In this document: piece after piece, positions 1 through 7,806 of the stretch
How positions within the stretch are numbered: position 1 is the stretch's first letter
Layout: every line of letters begins with the position of its first letter
Source: Chloroflexota bacterium
Lineage (GTDB): Bacteria > Chloroflexota > Anaerolineae > Anaerolineales > Villigracilaceae
Direction of reading: 5' to 3'
NCBI GenBank assembly: GCA_016223135.1
Contig: JACRPQ010000010.1
Location: 186,001-250,000 of the forward strand
DNA length: 64,000 nt
Notes under the pieces: generated by a model
What the model was told of the DNA's origin: nothing
What the model saw: only the letters and a program-made list of their open reading frames with translations
Databases searched by the model: none
Position numbers and translations under genes: made by a program

Positions 1-36
1 CGCTTATCATCATTGTCGCTGAAAAAAAGGAAAAGT

Positions 37-675
37 ATGTTCAAAAAACTTCGTGAACCTGTTAATAGTCTTACCCACTGGGCGGGCGCTGCGCTGGCGC
101 TCGCAGGGTTGATTGCCCTGCTTGTGGTAGGCTGGGATACTCCCGCCAAGGTCATTTCGCTCGCCATATATGGCATCAGCCTGATTGCCATGTTTTCTGC
201 AAGCGCCACCTATCACATGGTGCGCGTGAAAGACAGGGCTTTGGAAATTTTTCGCAAGATTGACCATTCCGCCATTTATCTGCTTATCGCCGGCACGTAC
301 ACGCCGTTTTGTGTGAATGCCTTCGAAGGCTTTTGGAAATGGGGAATGTTGGGCATCATCTGGTCGCTGGCGCTCATTGGAATTGTAGTCAAGGTGTTCT
401 ACATCCGCGCGCCGCGCTGGTTGAATGCCGGCATCTACATTTTGATGGGCTGGCTGGCTGTCGGCGCGGCGGGGCAAATGCTCGCGGCGCTGCCTGGCTG
501 GGTGTTTGGCTGGCTGATTGCCGGCGGCGTGATTTATACGCTGGGCGCAATTGTGTACATCACCAAAATTTTCAATTTCAAACCCGGCGTGTTCGGCTTC
601 CATGAGATGTGGCACATTTTCGTTCTGCTGGCTGCCGCAGCGCACTATGTGGCGGTGCTGGGCTTGGCGGTGTAA
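37..675 (+). CDS. Hemolysin III / PAQR-family membrane protein
   Basis: A 212-residue integral membrane protein with about seven hydrophobic segments. It carries the HlyIII/PAQR signatures: SATYH after the second helix, an Asp-His pair before the third, and FHEMWH followed by AAAAHY near the C-terminus. The conserved His/Asp/Ser residues are thought to form a metal site in this superfamily; the bacterial function is poorly defined and haemolysis is not implied. I chose the ATG at 37 because an AAAGGAAAAG ribosome site precedes it; an in-frame TTG at 13 is the alternative. The gene ends directly against the convergent spermidine-synthase gene, with no gap. Family call is secure, role uncertain. 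Confidence 0.85.
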   Translation: MFKKLREPVNSLTHWAGAALALAGLIALLVVGWDTPAKVISLAIYGISLIAMFSASATYHMVRVKDRALEIFRKIDHSAIYLLIAGTYTPFCVNAFEGFWKWGMLGIIWSLALIGIVVKVFYIRAPRWLNAGIYILMGWLAVGAAGQMLAALPGWVFGWLIAGGVIYTLGAIVYITKIFNFKPGVFGFHEMWHIFVLLAAAAHYVAVLGLAV

Positions 676-2793
676 TTACTTCAGGATTTGAAATAGGTTG
701 CTGTAATCATCCGTCCACAGCCTGAGGGTTGTGGAGTAGCCGCTCAAGTCAACCGCGCGGGTTTGTATGGCAGGCGTGTTCAACACAGCAGGGTCGCGGG
801 CAAGCAAAACCCAATGGGAAGCGTAGCCGCCATTGGCGTCACCGGCGTAGTTCACGCGCACCATATACAAGCCGTAATGCTTTGCCAGCCGCCAGAAGAC
901 CGGTTGAAGGTCAAGGTGCAGGTTGGTGATGTGGGCGGCGATGATGCCGTTGGGCGCAAGATGGGCGAGGTATAAATCAAAGGCTTCAGCAGTGACGAGA
1001 TGGACGGGGATTGAATCGCTGCTGAAGGTATCCAGGATGAGCACGTCGAAGTTTTGTGAGCCGATTTCAGCCAGTTCACGTTCGAGGGAGAGACGCGCGT
1101 CACCGAGAATTATGGTTACATCGGCTTGGCTGTTGTTGACGAATGAGAAAAATCCGCCCTGCCCTTCCGCCAGATTGACCACAACAGGATTGATCTCGTA
1201 CAAACGGTACGCATCTCCGCGCTGACCATAGACCGCCAGCGTCCCTACGCCGGCGCCCAACATGCCCACCCGCATCCCTTTGCCGTATTTGGGATGGTTC
1301 AAGATTGCCAGCCCTGCTCCGCTTTCAGGGACGTAGTATGTTGTCGGCAGATTGCGGTCTTTCCCGATGAACTGCAGCCCATGAATGGTGATGCCGTGCG
1401 CCATCAGGTAGGCGGGGCGCGGCGGCTCACCCACCAGGCTTTCGCGGACGCGAATGACGCCATAGAAATTCCGCTCGGCGTAGAACGACCCGGAGAAGGA
1501 TGTCTCCACCCACAGGAGCAAGACGGTGGTCAATACGAAGACAAAGAAGAGAAAGCGCGCGCGCGCCGCTATCTCAGTGGGAGGAGGCGAAGCCAACCCA
1601 TCGCCGCCGCTTGCAGACCAAGCCGTCGGGTTATATTTGCCTGACGGGCGGAGAATGGTCAGGAGTACCGCCGCCGCCATTGCCAGCCCGATAAAGAATT
1701 CCCAGTAGCCGTCGAAAATCAGCGGCGCAATCAGGCTGACGAACAATCCTCCCAGCGCCCCGCCAAAAGAAATCATCAGGTAGAAACTGGTCAGGTGGTC
1801 GGCAGATGGGCGCAGGAGATATAACTCACCGTGACAGAGCATGCAAGCAGAGAAGAGCAGAAAGCAGTATGCCAGGATCTGCCAGTAGATGTGCAGGCGG
1901 GTAGCATTGAGCAGGACCATCACCGTCAGGGCGGCGGCAAGGATAAAGAGGGCAGCGTAGACTCTGCGGTTGTATCCACGCTCGCCGGAAAAAGCCAGGA
2001 TGAAGGAAAGGAGGTACAACACAAGCGGAAGAATCCACAGAAACGGAATGACCGCCACCTCCTGTGAAATCTGATTGGTGACTGACAAAAGCAGTAACGA
2101 CGCCGCGCCGCTTAAGCCAACCCACAGCGAGAGCAAGGCAAGGGACGGACGCGCGCCTCGGGAAACAGGATCAGTTGTCGGCGAAGCAGGAAGCGCAGCG
2201 CGTCCGTTTTGAAGCGCAATCCAGCCAGCCAGCAATCCGAAGATGGCAAAGCCGGCGCTCCATATCCATCCCTGCCTCTGAAGCGCAAAATTCGGCTCAA
2301 CGACAAGGGGATAGGCAAGCAAGCCAAGCAAAGAACCAGCGTTCGATAGTGAATAAAGTTTTGCATAAGGCTTTTTGGGGAAAGCGCGGCTGAACCATGC
2401 TTGCATCAAAGGACCATTCGATGCAAGCAGAAAATACGGCAAGCCAATCGAAAGGATAAGCAGTTTGAGAATAGCGGGGGCAGGCAAAGTGTCATTCTGC
2501 GGCTTCCAGTCCATAGGAGGCAGGGTTGGAGATTCCCAGTTCAAAGCCTGTACCGTCAGCACAGCAAGAGCGAGTGCGAGCAATGCAATGTGAATGGCAG
2601 ATTGCCTTCTCTGTTTCATCAACCAGTAGGCATAGGAATAACCGCCCATAAGCGCCGCTTGAAAGAACAGCATCGCCGTTGACCAAACCGCAGGCGTACC
2701 GCCAAACCACGGCAAAATGAATTTTCCAGCCATCGGCTGGACCTGGAAAAGAAGAAAAGCGGAAAGGAAAATGCTGAGCGCAAAGATGAGCAT
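676..2793 (-). CDS. Membrane-fused spermidine synthase-like protein
   Basis: A protein of about 705 residues with two parts. Residues 1 to about 440 hold many transmembrane helices in the pattern of fused MFS/spermidine synthase proteins. The C-terminal 260 residues form a Rossmann aminopropyltransferase-like domain with a GAGVGTLA nucleotide loop, an acidic strand end (YEINP), GDAR, and LILDTFSSDSIP. Spermidine synthases transfer an aminopropyl group from decarboxylated SAM, but substrates of these fused proteins are unproven. The start at 2793 is preceded by AGGTGA; the longer in-frame start at 2868 has no ribosome site and would add 25 polar residues before the first helix. Transcription converges with the hemolysin III gene. 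Confidence 0.8.
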   Translation of the reverse strand: MLIFALSIFLSAFLLFQVQPMAGKFILPWFGGTPAVWSTAMLFFQAALMGGYSYAYWLMKQRRQSAIHIALLALALAVLTVQALNWESPTLPPMDWKPQNDTLPAPAILKLLILSIGLPYFLLASNGPLMQAWFSRAFPKKPYAKLYSLSNAGSLLGLLAYPLVVEPNFALQRQGWIWSAGFAIFGLLAGWIALQNGRAALPASPTTDPVSRGARPSLALLSLWVGLSGAASLLLLSVTNQISQEVAVIPFLWILPLVLYLLSFILAFSGERGYNRRVYAALFILAAALTVMVLLNATRLHIYWQILAYCFLLFSACMLCHGELYLLRPSADHLTSFYLMISFGGALGGLFVSLIAPLIFDGYWEFFIGLAMAAAVLLTILRPSGKYNPTAWSASGGDGLASPPPTEIAARARFLFFVFVLTTVLLLWVETSFSGSFYAERNFYGVIRVRESLVGEPPRPAYLMAHGITIHGLQFIGKDRNLPTTYYVPESGAGLAILNHPKYGKGMRVGMLGAGVGTLAVYGQRGDAYRLYEINPVVVNLAEGQGGFFSFVNNSQADVTIILGDARLSLERELAEIGSQNFDVLILDTFSSDSIPVHLVTAEAFDLYLAHLAPNGIIAAHITNLHLDLQPVFWRLAKHYGLYMVRVNYAGDANGGYASHWVLLARDPAVLNTPAIQTRAVDLSGYSTTLRLWTDDYSNLFQILK

Positions 2794-3146
2794 GGCGTCA
2801 CCTGTCGTAATTGTACATCCGGACGTAGGGAAAATTTCTTTCTTATGCGCTACTCTTGCGACTTTCAAACTGATAAACGCAGGCTAGCAAGGATTGGCAC
2901 AGATCAAATCTGCGTGCGGAAAGAGCCTGTAAGTCTTGGTGAAGGAACAGCTGGGATTCATGTACAATTGCACGAGGCGCGTGTTTCTCTGTCGCAAGTT
3001 ACAAAGGTAATCCATTTTCTCTCTACCGTACATTTCTCTCATTAAAGGTCTTTTTGGAAATTCTCAAATTCACGAAGAAAAAGCAGATCTTTAGGGTTTC
3101 TGTGTACGGTAAAGAATCCATGTTTAGATTTTCAAAGGACAACGAC
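2794..3146. other. Intergenic region with palindromic element A1
   Basis: About 350 bp between a minus-strand and a plus-strand gene. The right third is repeat element A1. I see no gene or clear promoter in 2865-3015. Confidence 0.6.
3021..3116 (+). repeat. Palindromic element family A, copy A1
   Basis: One of four copies in this window (others at 4876, 11855, 39045). It begins CTCTACCGTACATTTCTCTC and ends GGGTTTCTGTGTACGGTAAAGA, so the ends are inverted copies of each other. This copy lacks the left inner arm ACCCT found in A2 and A4. Confidence 0.85.
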
Positions 3147-3314
3147 ATGAAACAAAACAAACGAAAAGCATCCAGCGTGTTCCTGATACTTGGAATGGCG
3201 TTTCTGGTCATCGGGCTTTCCACCGACAATACCGCCTTTACCTGGGCGGCGCTGGCGTTCATTGTCATCTCCCTTGCTCTTGGCGGGCGGTGGCTGAAAC
3301 CAAGAAAAAGATGA
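3147..3314 (+). CDS. Small two-helix membrane protein
   Basis: A 55-residue protein: a basic N-terminus (MKQNKRKAS), two hydrophobic segments (about residues 11-28 and 31-47), and a basic tail ending RWLKPRKR. No family is recognised. The ATG at 3147 follows AAAGGAC by about 8 nt. A longer in-frame reading would begin inside repeat element A1, which is unlikely to be coding. It lies 16 bp before an ankyrin-like gene and is probably co-transcribed with it. Reality of the gene is supported by start context and membrane pattern only. Confidence 0.6.
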   Translation: MKQNKRKASSVFLILGMAFLVIGLSTDNTAFTWAALAFIVISLALGGRWLKPRKR

Positions 3315-3330
3315 GGCACAGGAACAAATC

Positions 3331-3744
3331 ATGGAAAAGAAACCGGCTTTAGATGCGCAACTGGTAGAAGAATTCGTAGGCAATGCCCACGGCAATTTGG
3401 AACGTGTGAAGGAATTACTGGCACAGGAGGCAGGGCTGGTCAACGCAACATGGGACTGGGGCGGCGGCGATTTCGAGACCGCCCTGGGCGCCGCTTCGCA
3501 CATGGGACGCAGAGACATCGCTGTTTTCCTGCTCGAACACGGCGCACGGCTCGATATTTTTGCCGCAGCAATGCTTGGCAAACTGGAGATTGTTCAAGCC
3601 GCCATCGAAGCATTCCCCCAGGCGCTTCACACGCCGGGACCGCACGGGATACCGCTCATTGTCCATGCCGAGGCAGGCGGCGACGACGCCAAGGCAGTGC
3701 TGGATTATCTACAACGCCTTGTCCTACATCGCGGCACATCCTGA
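3331..3744 (+). CDS. Short ankyrin-repeat protein
   Basis: A 137-residue soluble protein with degenerate ankyrin repeats. It shows TALGAASHMGRRDIAVFLLE followed by HGARLDIFAAAMLGKLEIV, matching the ankyrin helix-turn-helix pattern with G-H-x-x-V-x-x-L-L spacing, and an N-terminal helix pair (VKELLAQEAGLVNA). Such proteins usually mediate protein contacts; no partner is visible. It follows the small membrane protein by 16 bp and is followed by a strong hairpin shared with the convergent ATP-grasp gene. Confidence 0.75.
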   Translation: MEKKPALDAQLVEEFVGNAHGNLERVKELLAQEAGLVNATWDWGGGDFETALGAASHMGRRDIAVFLLEHGARLDIFAAAMLGKLEIVQAAIEAFPQALHTPGPHGIPLIVHAEAGGDDAKAVLDYLQRLVLHRGTS

Positions 3745-3752
3745 TTGAATCA

Positions 3753-3788
3753 AAGGGACCGGCGTTGCGAAAGTGCCGGTTCCTTCGT
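3753..3788. terminator. Probable bidirectional terminator hairpin
   Basis: An 11-bp stem, AAGGGACCGGC (3753-3763) with GCCGGTTCCTT (3775-3785) and an 11-nt loop, lies between two convergent genes. The U-tract is weak on both strands. Confidence 0.6.
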
Positions 3789-3811
3789 CTCTAACGAGAC
3801 GCTTCGAGTCC

Positions 3812-4777
3812 TTACGCTTTGGCGCGCATCTTGTGGCGTATCAATGCGGATTTGAAAATGCGGTCAAAGAAACCCTTGTAGCCGTCCTTATCGTACAAAA
3901 TCATGTAATCCGCCGGACCATATTCCTCCGGCGGGAGCATGATTGCGCCGTTGGGGTTGATCTCCAGGATGAACAATTCGCCCTTCTCGTTCATGCGAAT
4001 ATCACAACGCCCATATCCCACCCCGTCCATAGCGAGGAACATCCGCTTTCCCAGGTCCTGCAGGCGGGCTGCCAGCACAGGGTCTGTCACCTGCTTGAAA
4101 TCGAACGGTACGTTATAGTCCCATTTGATGTCGGTGTGCCAGAATTCCTCGCCCGGCGGGAAGATCAATTCCGCAGGCGGATACACAAACGGGTCGGACA
4201 GATCGTCTGGATTATCCACCACAAAGACATTGAATTCCTTGCCGACGATAAATTCTTCCATGCGTGCCGCGCCAAACTGAGAGCAGATTCGCTCCACTTG
4301 AGCGCGCAACTGCTCGAGGGTTTCCACACGAGATTCCCTGAACATGCCGGTGCTGCCATAACTCTTGGGGTGCTTCACCATGATGGGAAAGCGGAGATTT
4401 TTCACCAGCCGCTCCGCTTCTTCCACCGATTTAACCTGATAGCCCTTTGCAAAACCGAGTCCGTGCGCCTCTGCCACAGCCTGCATTTCTTCGCGGGTGG
4501 GATCGAAGAATTTTTCATTGGCGCCTGTGTAGGGAAGATTCAATTCCTCCAGCGCGCGGACAACGTCAATGCCGTGATAGGCATGTTCGTTCCATTCATC
4601 CAATTCATAGCCTTCGCAGATGTTCAAATACACATCGAAGCGGTTTTGCTCGGCAATCGCTTTGATGAATGGCAAAACAGGCGCCTTCACAGTGAACATT
4701 TCCCAATCGTAACCCTTCAAGTAAGGGGCGGGGTTGAAATCCTCGGGTTCTTCATCGGTCAACAGACAAACGCGCAT
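3812..4777 (-). CDS. ATP-grasp (D-Ala-D-Ala ligase-like) protein
   Basis: A 321-residue ATP-grasp protein, the size of D-alanine-D-alanine ligase. Visible elements are LPYTGANEKFF, the ATP-binding strand FPIMVKHPKSYGSTGM, MEEFIVGKEFNVFVV, and the metal-binding segment GYGRCDIRMNEKGELFILEI followed by NPN. These fit the Ddl/ATP-grasp superfamily, which joins a carboxylate to an amine or amino acid with ATP. The expected Ddl N-terminal features are not convincing and no cell-wall gene is adjacent, so a different peptide or amino-acid ligation is possible. The start at 4777 has AAGGAG 9 nt upstream; the longer start at 4810 lacks one. Confidence 0.75.
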   Translation of the reverse strand: MRVCLLTDEEPEDFNPAPYLKGYDWEMFTVKAPVLPFIKAIAEQNRFDVYLNICEGYELDEWNEHAYHGIDVVRALEELNLPYTGANEKFFDPTREEMQAVAEAHGLGFAKGYQVKSVEEAERLVKNLRFPIMVKHPKSYGSTGMFRESRVETLEQLRAQVERICSQFGAARMEEFIVGKEFNVFVVDNPDDLSDPFVYPPAELIFPPGEEFWHTDIKWDYNVPFDFKQVTDPVLAARLQDLGKRMFLAMDGVGYGRCDIRMNEKGELFILEINPNGAIMLPPEEYGPADYMILYDKDGYKGFFDRIFKSALIRHKMRAKA

Positions 4778-4875
4778 CAGCAGTCTCCTTTTTAAAAGAT
4801 TGATTTGCAATCATATAGTCTATTATTACACATTCCCCAATCATGGCAATACGCCAGAAGATTAAAACTTTGGAC

Positions 4876-4980
4876 TCTTTACCGTACATTTCTCTCGTGA
4901 AAAACCCTAAAGGTCTTTTTTGAAATTCTCAAATTCACGAATGGAAAGCAGACCTTTAGGGTTTCTGCGTACGGTAAAGA
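4876..4980 (+). repeat. Palindromic element family A, copy A2 (most complete)
   Basis: 105 bp. The outer inverted repeat is TCTTTACCGTAC (4876-4887) with GTACGGTAAAGA (4969-4980), 12 of 12 matching. The inner inverted repeat is AACCCTAAAGGTCT (4903-4916) with AGACCTTTAGGGTT (4950-4963), 14 of 14 matching. It ends 24 bp before the iron-regulator promoter. Confidence 0.9.
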
Positions 4981-5003
4981 AACTTCGGAGAAAATTTTGA
5001 GCC

Positions 5004-5032
5004 TTGACAGTTCCCTTCGCTTCGCGTAAAAT
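5004..5032 (+). promoter_or_regulatory. Sigma-70-type promoter of the iron operon
   Basis: TTGACA at 5004-5009, a 17-bp spacer, and TAAAAT at 5027-5032. This is the closest match to a consensus -35/-10 promoter in the window. It precedes the first DtxR-type gene by 36 nt. Confidence 0.75.
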
Positions 5033-5051
5033 TTAGTTATTCCTAAATTTT
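5028..5051. promoter_or_regulatory. Probable DtxR/MntR-type operator
   Basis: A perfect inverted repeat, AAAATTTAG (5028-5036), spacer TTATTC, CTAAATTTT (5043-5051). Its core TTTAG-N6-CTAAA resembles known DtxR-family operators (TTAGG-type half sites). It overlaps the -10 box, so metal-dependent repression of the operon by its own first gene product is the simple reading (inference). Confidence 0.65.
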
Positions 5052-5067
5052 TGTTTATTCAAAATTA

Positions 5068-5745
5068 ATGAAAAAGAAACTCACCATCTCCACTGAGGAC
5101 TACCTCAAAACCATCTATGAACTTACCGAAAACGGCGAGAGCGCCAGCACCAACGCGCTGGCGCAAAGATTGAAGATCAGCGCACCCTCGGTAACCGGCA
5201 TGATTAAAAAACTCGCCTCCGCCAAACCTGCCCTGGTCGAATATCAGAAACATCAGGGAGTCACACTGACGCGGGAAGGCAAACGCGCCGCGCTCGAAGT
5301 CATTCGCCATCACCGCCTGCTCGAAGCCTGGCTGGTTCAAACGCTCGGCTATTCCTGGGATGAGGTTCATGAGGAGGCTGAGAGGCTCGAGCATGTCATT
5401 TCAGAAGACTTCGAGCAGCGCATCGCCGCCGCCATGGGACATCCCACCCGTGATCCGCACGGCGAGCCCATTCCCACCGAAGACTTGAAAATGCCCGCAG
5501 ACACATCCGTGCCGCTCTCCGCCCTGCGTAGCGGACAAGGCGGAATCGTCACCTGCGTCAAATCGTCAGAAACGGATTTATTGCGTCATCTCGAAGAATT
5601 GGGACTTGTGCCAGACGCCGAAATCACGGTCATGGATTATTCGCCGTTCGATCATAACCTGACCATAAAGGTCGGACGCAAGACAACCGTGCTTGGATTG
5701 AGCATCACAAGCAAAATCTTTATCGAAGTTGAAAGCGGAGCTTGA
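5068..5745 (+). CDS. DtxR/MntR-family metal-dependent regulator with FeoA domain
   Basis: A 225-residue regulator. Residues 1-65 are the winged helix (STEDYLKTIYELTENG; recognition helix near SAPSVTGMIKKLA). Residues 66-145 form the dimerisation/metal domain with LEHVISEDFEQRI and the signature MGHPTRDPHGEPIP. Residues 150-225 are an SH3-like FeoA domain (LLRHLEELGLVPDAEITV). The family represses iron or manganese genes when metal-bound. It is the first gene of an operon containing FeoB, so ferrous iron is the likely signal. A consensus promoter with an overlapping palindromic operator lies just upstream, suggesting autorepression. There is no strong Shine-Dalgarno sequence before the ATG. 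Confidence 0.88.
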   Translation: MKKKLTISTEDYLKTIYELTENGESASTNALAQRLKISAPSVTGMIKKLASAKPALVEYQKHQGVTLTREGKRAALEVIRHHRLLEAWLVQTLGYSWDEVHEEAERLEHVISEDFEQRIAAAMGHPTRDPHGEPIPTEDLKMPADTSVPLSALRSGQGGIVTCVKSSETDLLRHLEELGLVPDAEITVMDYSPFDHNLTIKVGRKTTVLGLSITSKIFIEVESGA

Positions 5746-5746
5746 T

Positions 5747-6754
5747 ATGAATCTTTGGACGCTATTCATCCTCGCCTTACTGTTACTTGCCGTCTTTTTT
5801 CCCCGGCTTGGTCTCATTGCCACCTATCGCAACTGGCAAAATGCACGCCAGCGCGAGCAGCTGGAGGACGCCCTCAAACATCTCCTCGACCGCGAACAGC
5901 AAGGACGGCACGCCTCCCCCGAATCGCTGGCAGGGATATTGAACCTGCCCCGCGCAAAAGTCACCCGCCTGATCTCCGACATGGAAACGCAGGGCTTGCT
6001 GGAAACGCGCGGAACGCAACTGCATCTCACAGCAGAGGGTGAACGCTGGGCAATGCATGTCGTTCGCGCGCACCGCTTGTGGGAGCGCTATCTTGTGGAC
6101 GAGGCGCGCATGCCCCTCGAAAAAATCCATCAAGCGGCGCAAAAACGCGAACATACGCTCACCGCATCGCAGCTCGATGAACTCGACGCCGCGCTCGGTC
6201 ATCCCACCCGCGACCCGCATGGCGATCCCATCCCCACCAGGGAGGGGAAAATGCCGTCGGTGGAGCGAATGCCCATTACGGCGTGGCAGGCTGAGGGTCC
6301 GCTGCGAATCGTCCACATTGAGGACGAGCCATCCATTGCGTATGAACAAATCCTGGCAGCCGGTCTCCGTCTCGGTCAAGTCGTCCGCATGATTGAAAAG
6401 ACGCCGCAGCGGGTGGTACTGAGCGACGGAGAAGCCGAATATCGCCTTGCGCCGGCGGTGGCGGCAAACATCGAGGTGGAACCTCTGCCGGAAAGCGAAA
6501 TTGCCAAAACCAACGCGATTTCACTGGCAGACCTCCCCGACGCCCAGCCCGCCGAGATCGTGCATCTCGATGACGCCGTGCAGGGATTTACCCGCCGCCG
6601 CTTTCTGGACCTGGGGCTTACCCCCGGTGCAATCATCTACCCCGAACTTGGAAATTTCTTTGGCGACCCGCGCGCCTATCGCGTGCGCGGTACGCTGATT
6701 GCCTTACGCAAAGATCAGGCATCTCAAATTTGGGTTAAGGAAGTACACAGGTAG
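5747..6754 (+). CDS. Membrane-anchored DtxR-like regulator fused to FeoA domains
   Basis: A 335-residue protein starting one base after the previous stop codon, with GGAG 6 nt before the ATG. Residues 4-28 form a transmembrane segment (LFILALLLLAVFFPRLGL). Next come a DtxR-like winged helix (LAGILNLPRAKVTRLISDME) and the metal-domain signature ALGHPTRDPHGDPIP. Two SH3-like domains follow; the last (RRRFLDLGLTPGAIIYPELG, then GDPRAYRVRGTLIALR) is a canonical FeoA. No separate feoA gene is present, so this C-terminal domain may act with the split FeoB. The stop codon lies within a GTACACAG-type tandem repeat, so the last residues (VHR) derive from the repeat. Confidence 0.82.
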   Translation: MNLWTLFILALLLLAVFFPRLGLIATYRNWQNARQREQLEDALKHLLDREQQGRHASPESLAGILNLPRAKVTRLISDMETQGLLETRGTQLHLTAEGERWAMHVVRAHRLWERYLVDEARMPLEKIHQAAQKREHTLTASQLDELDAALGHPTRDPHGDPIPTREGKMPSVERMPITAWQAEGPLRIVHIEDEPSIAYEQILAAGLRLGQVVRMIEKTPQRVVLSDGEAEYRLAPAVAANIEVEPLPESEIAKTNAISLADLPDAQPAEIVHLDDAVQGFTRRRFLDLGLTPGAIIYPELGNFFGDPRAYRVRGTLIALRKDQASQIWVKEVHR

Positions 6755-6846
6755 ACAGGTACACAGGTACACAGGTTTGACAGGCGCGTGTGTACGTGTG
6801 TACGTGTGTACGTGTCTACGTGTATACCTGTGTACCTGTATACCTC
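6742..6846. repeat. GTACACAG-type degenerate tandem repeat, T1
   Basis: About seven imperfect 8-bp units (GTACACAG, GTAGACAG) followed by their inverse (GTGTACCTG), making a long imperfect hairpin between the regulator and feoB. It supplies the stop codon of the upstream gene. Confidence 0.85.
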
Positions 6847-6859
6847 CCTCGAGGACACC

Positions 6860-7702
6860 ATGACAAAAACAAATACCAAAATCACCCTCCCCACCGAAAA
6901 CTGCGAAACCTGTCCTGCGTTCTACACGCTCGAACAGATGGGATTCAAAATCGGCAACTTCGACCGCGTGGTGGCGCTGGCGGGCAACCCTAATACCGGC
7001 AAATCCACGCTGTTCAACGCCCTGACCGGTCTCAAACAGCACACCGGCAACTGGCCCGGCAAGACCGTTACCCGCGCAGAAGGAGGCTACCAATTCAATG
7101 GCGTGCGCTACAAATTGGTTGACCTGCCCGGCACGTATTCGCTTCTTTCTGCATCACAGGACGAGGAAGTGGCGCGCGATTTTATTCTCTTCGGTCAGCC
7201 GGATTGCACCATCGTAGTGACCGACGCCACTGCTCTGGAACGCAACTTGAATTTGGTGATGCAGGTCATGGAAATCACCGACCGCGTGGTGGTGGCGCTC
7301 AACCTCATGGATGAAGCCCGCCGCAAAGGGCTCGAAGTGGATGCGCGTTCCCTTAGCCGCGACCTGGGCGTGCCGGCTGTGCCTATCTCAGCCCGCACCG
7401 GCGAAGGGATTCACACCCTGCTTGCCACCGTCGCCGATGTCATCAACGGGGACATCAAAACCAAACCTCTGCGCGTGGAAGGCACGCCGGAATTCCAAAA
7501 GGCAGTGCGCGAACTCGTCCCGATGATCGAACAACTGGCGCCCGGCGTTCCCAATGCCCGCTGGCTGGCAATCCGCCTGTTGGATGGAGACGCCAAGGTA
7601 CAGCAGGCTTTACTCTCCGGCGAACTCGCCCAGCGCGTGGCGCGGCAAAAACAAGCCGACGTGCAATTCAGTCGAAAAATGTCGGTGGAGGGAAGGCAGT
7701 AA
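6860..7702 (+). CDS. feoB: FeoB GTPase domain protein (split FeoB, part 1)
   Basis: A 280-residue cytosolic protein equal to the N-terminal G domain of the ferrous iron transporter FeoB. It has G1 GNPNTGKST, G2 near GNWPGKTVTRAEG, G3 VDLPGTYSL, G4 NLMDEA and a G5-like SARTGEG, then the helical GDI-type region. An N-terminal CETCP segment precedes the G domain. In most bacteria this domain is joined to the permease; here the gene ends at 7702 and the permease starts at 7807 with its own ribosome site. GAGG precedes the ATG at 6860; an in-frame ATG at 6788 lies in the tandem repeat and is rejected. Confidence 0.88.
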   Translation: MTKTNTKITLPTENCETCPAFYTLEQMGFKIGNFDRVVALAGNPNTGKSTLFNALTGLKQHTGNWPGKTVTRAEGGYQFNGVRYKLVDLPGTYSLLSASQDEEVARDFILFGQPDCTIVVTDATALERNLNLVMQVMEITDRVVVALNLMDEARRKGLEVDARSLSRDLGVPAVPISARTGEGIHTLLATVADVINGDIKTKPLRVEGTPEFQKAVRELVPMIEQLAPGVPNARWLAIRLLDGDAKVQQALLSGELAQRVARQKQADVQFSRKMSVEGRQ

Positions 7703-7705
7703 GAA

Positions 7706-7786
7706 AGTACACAGGTACACAGGTAAACACGTACACAGGTAAACAGGTAAATAAGTTAGCTCGCGACCTGTGTACATGCCTACCTC
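7706..7786. repeat. GTACACAG-type degenerate tandem repeat, T2
   Basis: Imperfect 8-bp units on the left and an inverted CCTGTGTAC copy on the right, able to form a hairpin. It fills the gap between the two FeoB parts. Confidence 0.85.
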
Positions 7787-7806
7787 CCCACTCAAAGGAA
7801 AACACT

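Noticed and set aside
3054-3146. Coding use of repeat A1 as the N-terminus of the small membrane protein
   Set aside because: The frame enters the repeat only by chance; the ATG at 3147 has a ribosome site and the repeat also occurs in non-coding places.
4846-5003. Riboswitch before the iron operon
   Set aside because: The only structured sequence is element A2, present at three other places, and it lies upstream of the promoter.
6788-6859. Upstream start of the FeoB GTPase (ATG 6788)
   Set aside because: The added 24 residues are encoded by the tandem repeat; the ATG at 6860 has a GAGG ribosome site and gives the normal N-terminus.
7703-7806. Frameshift or sequencing error splitting feoB
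   Set aside because: The gap is 104 bp of repeat, both parts have full domain boundaries, and the second has its own ribosome site.
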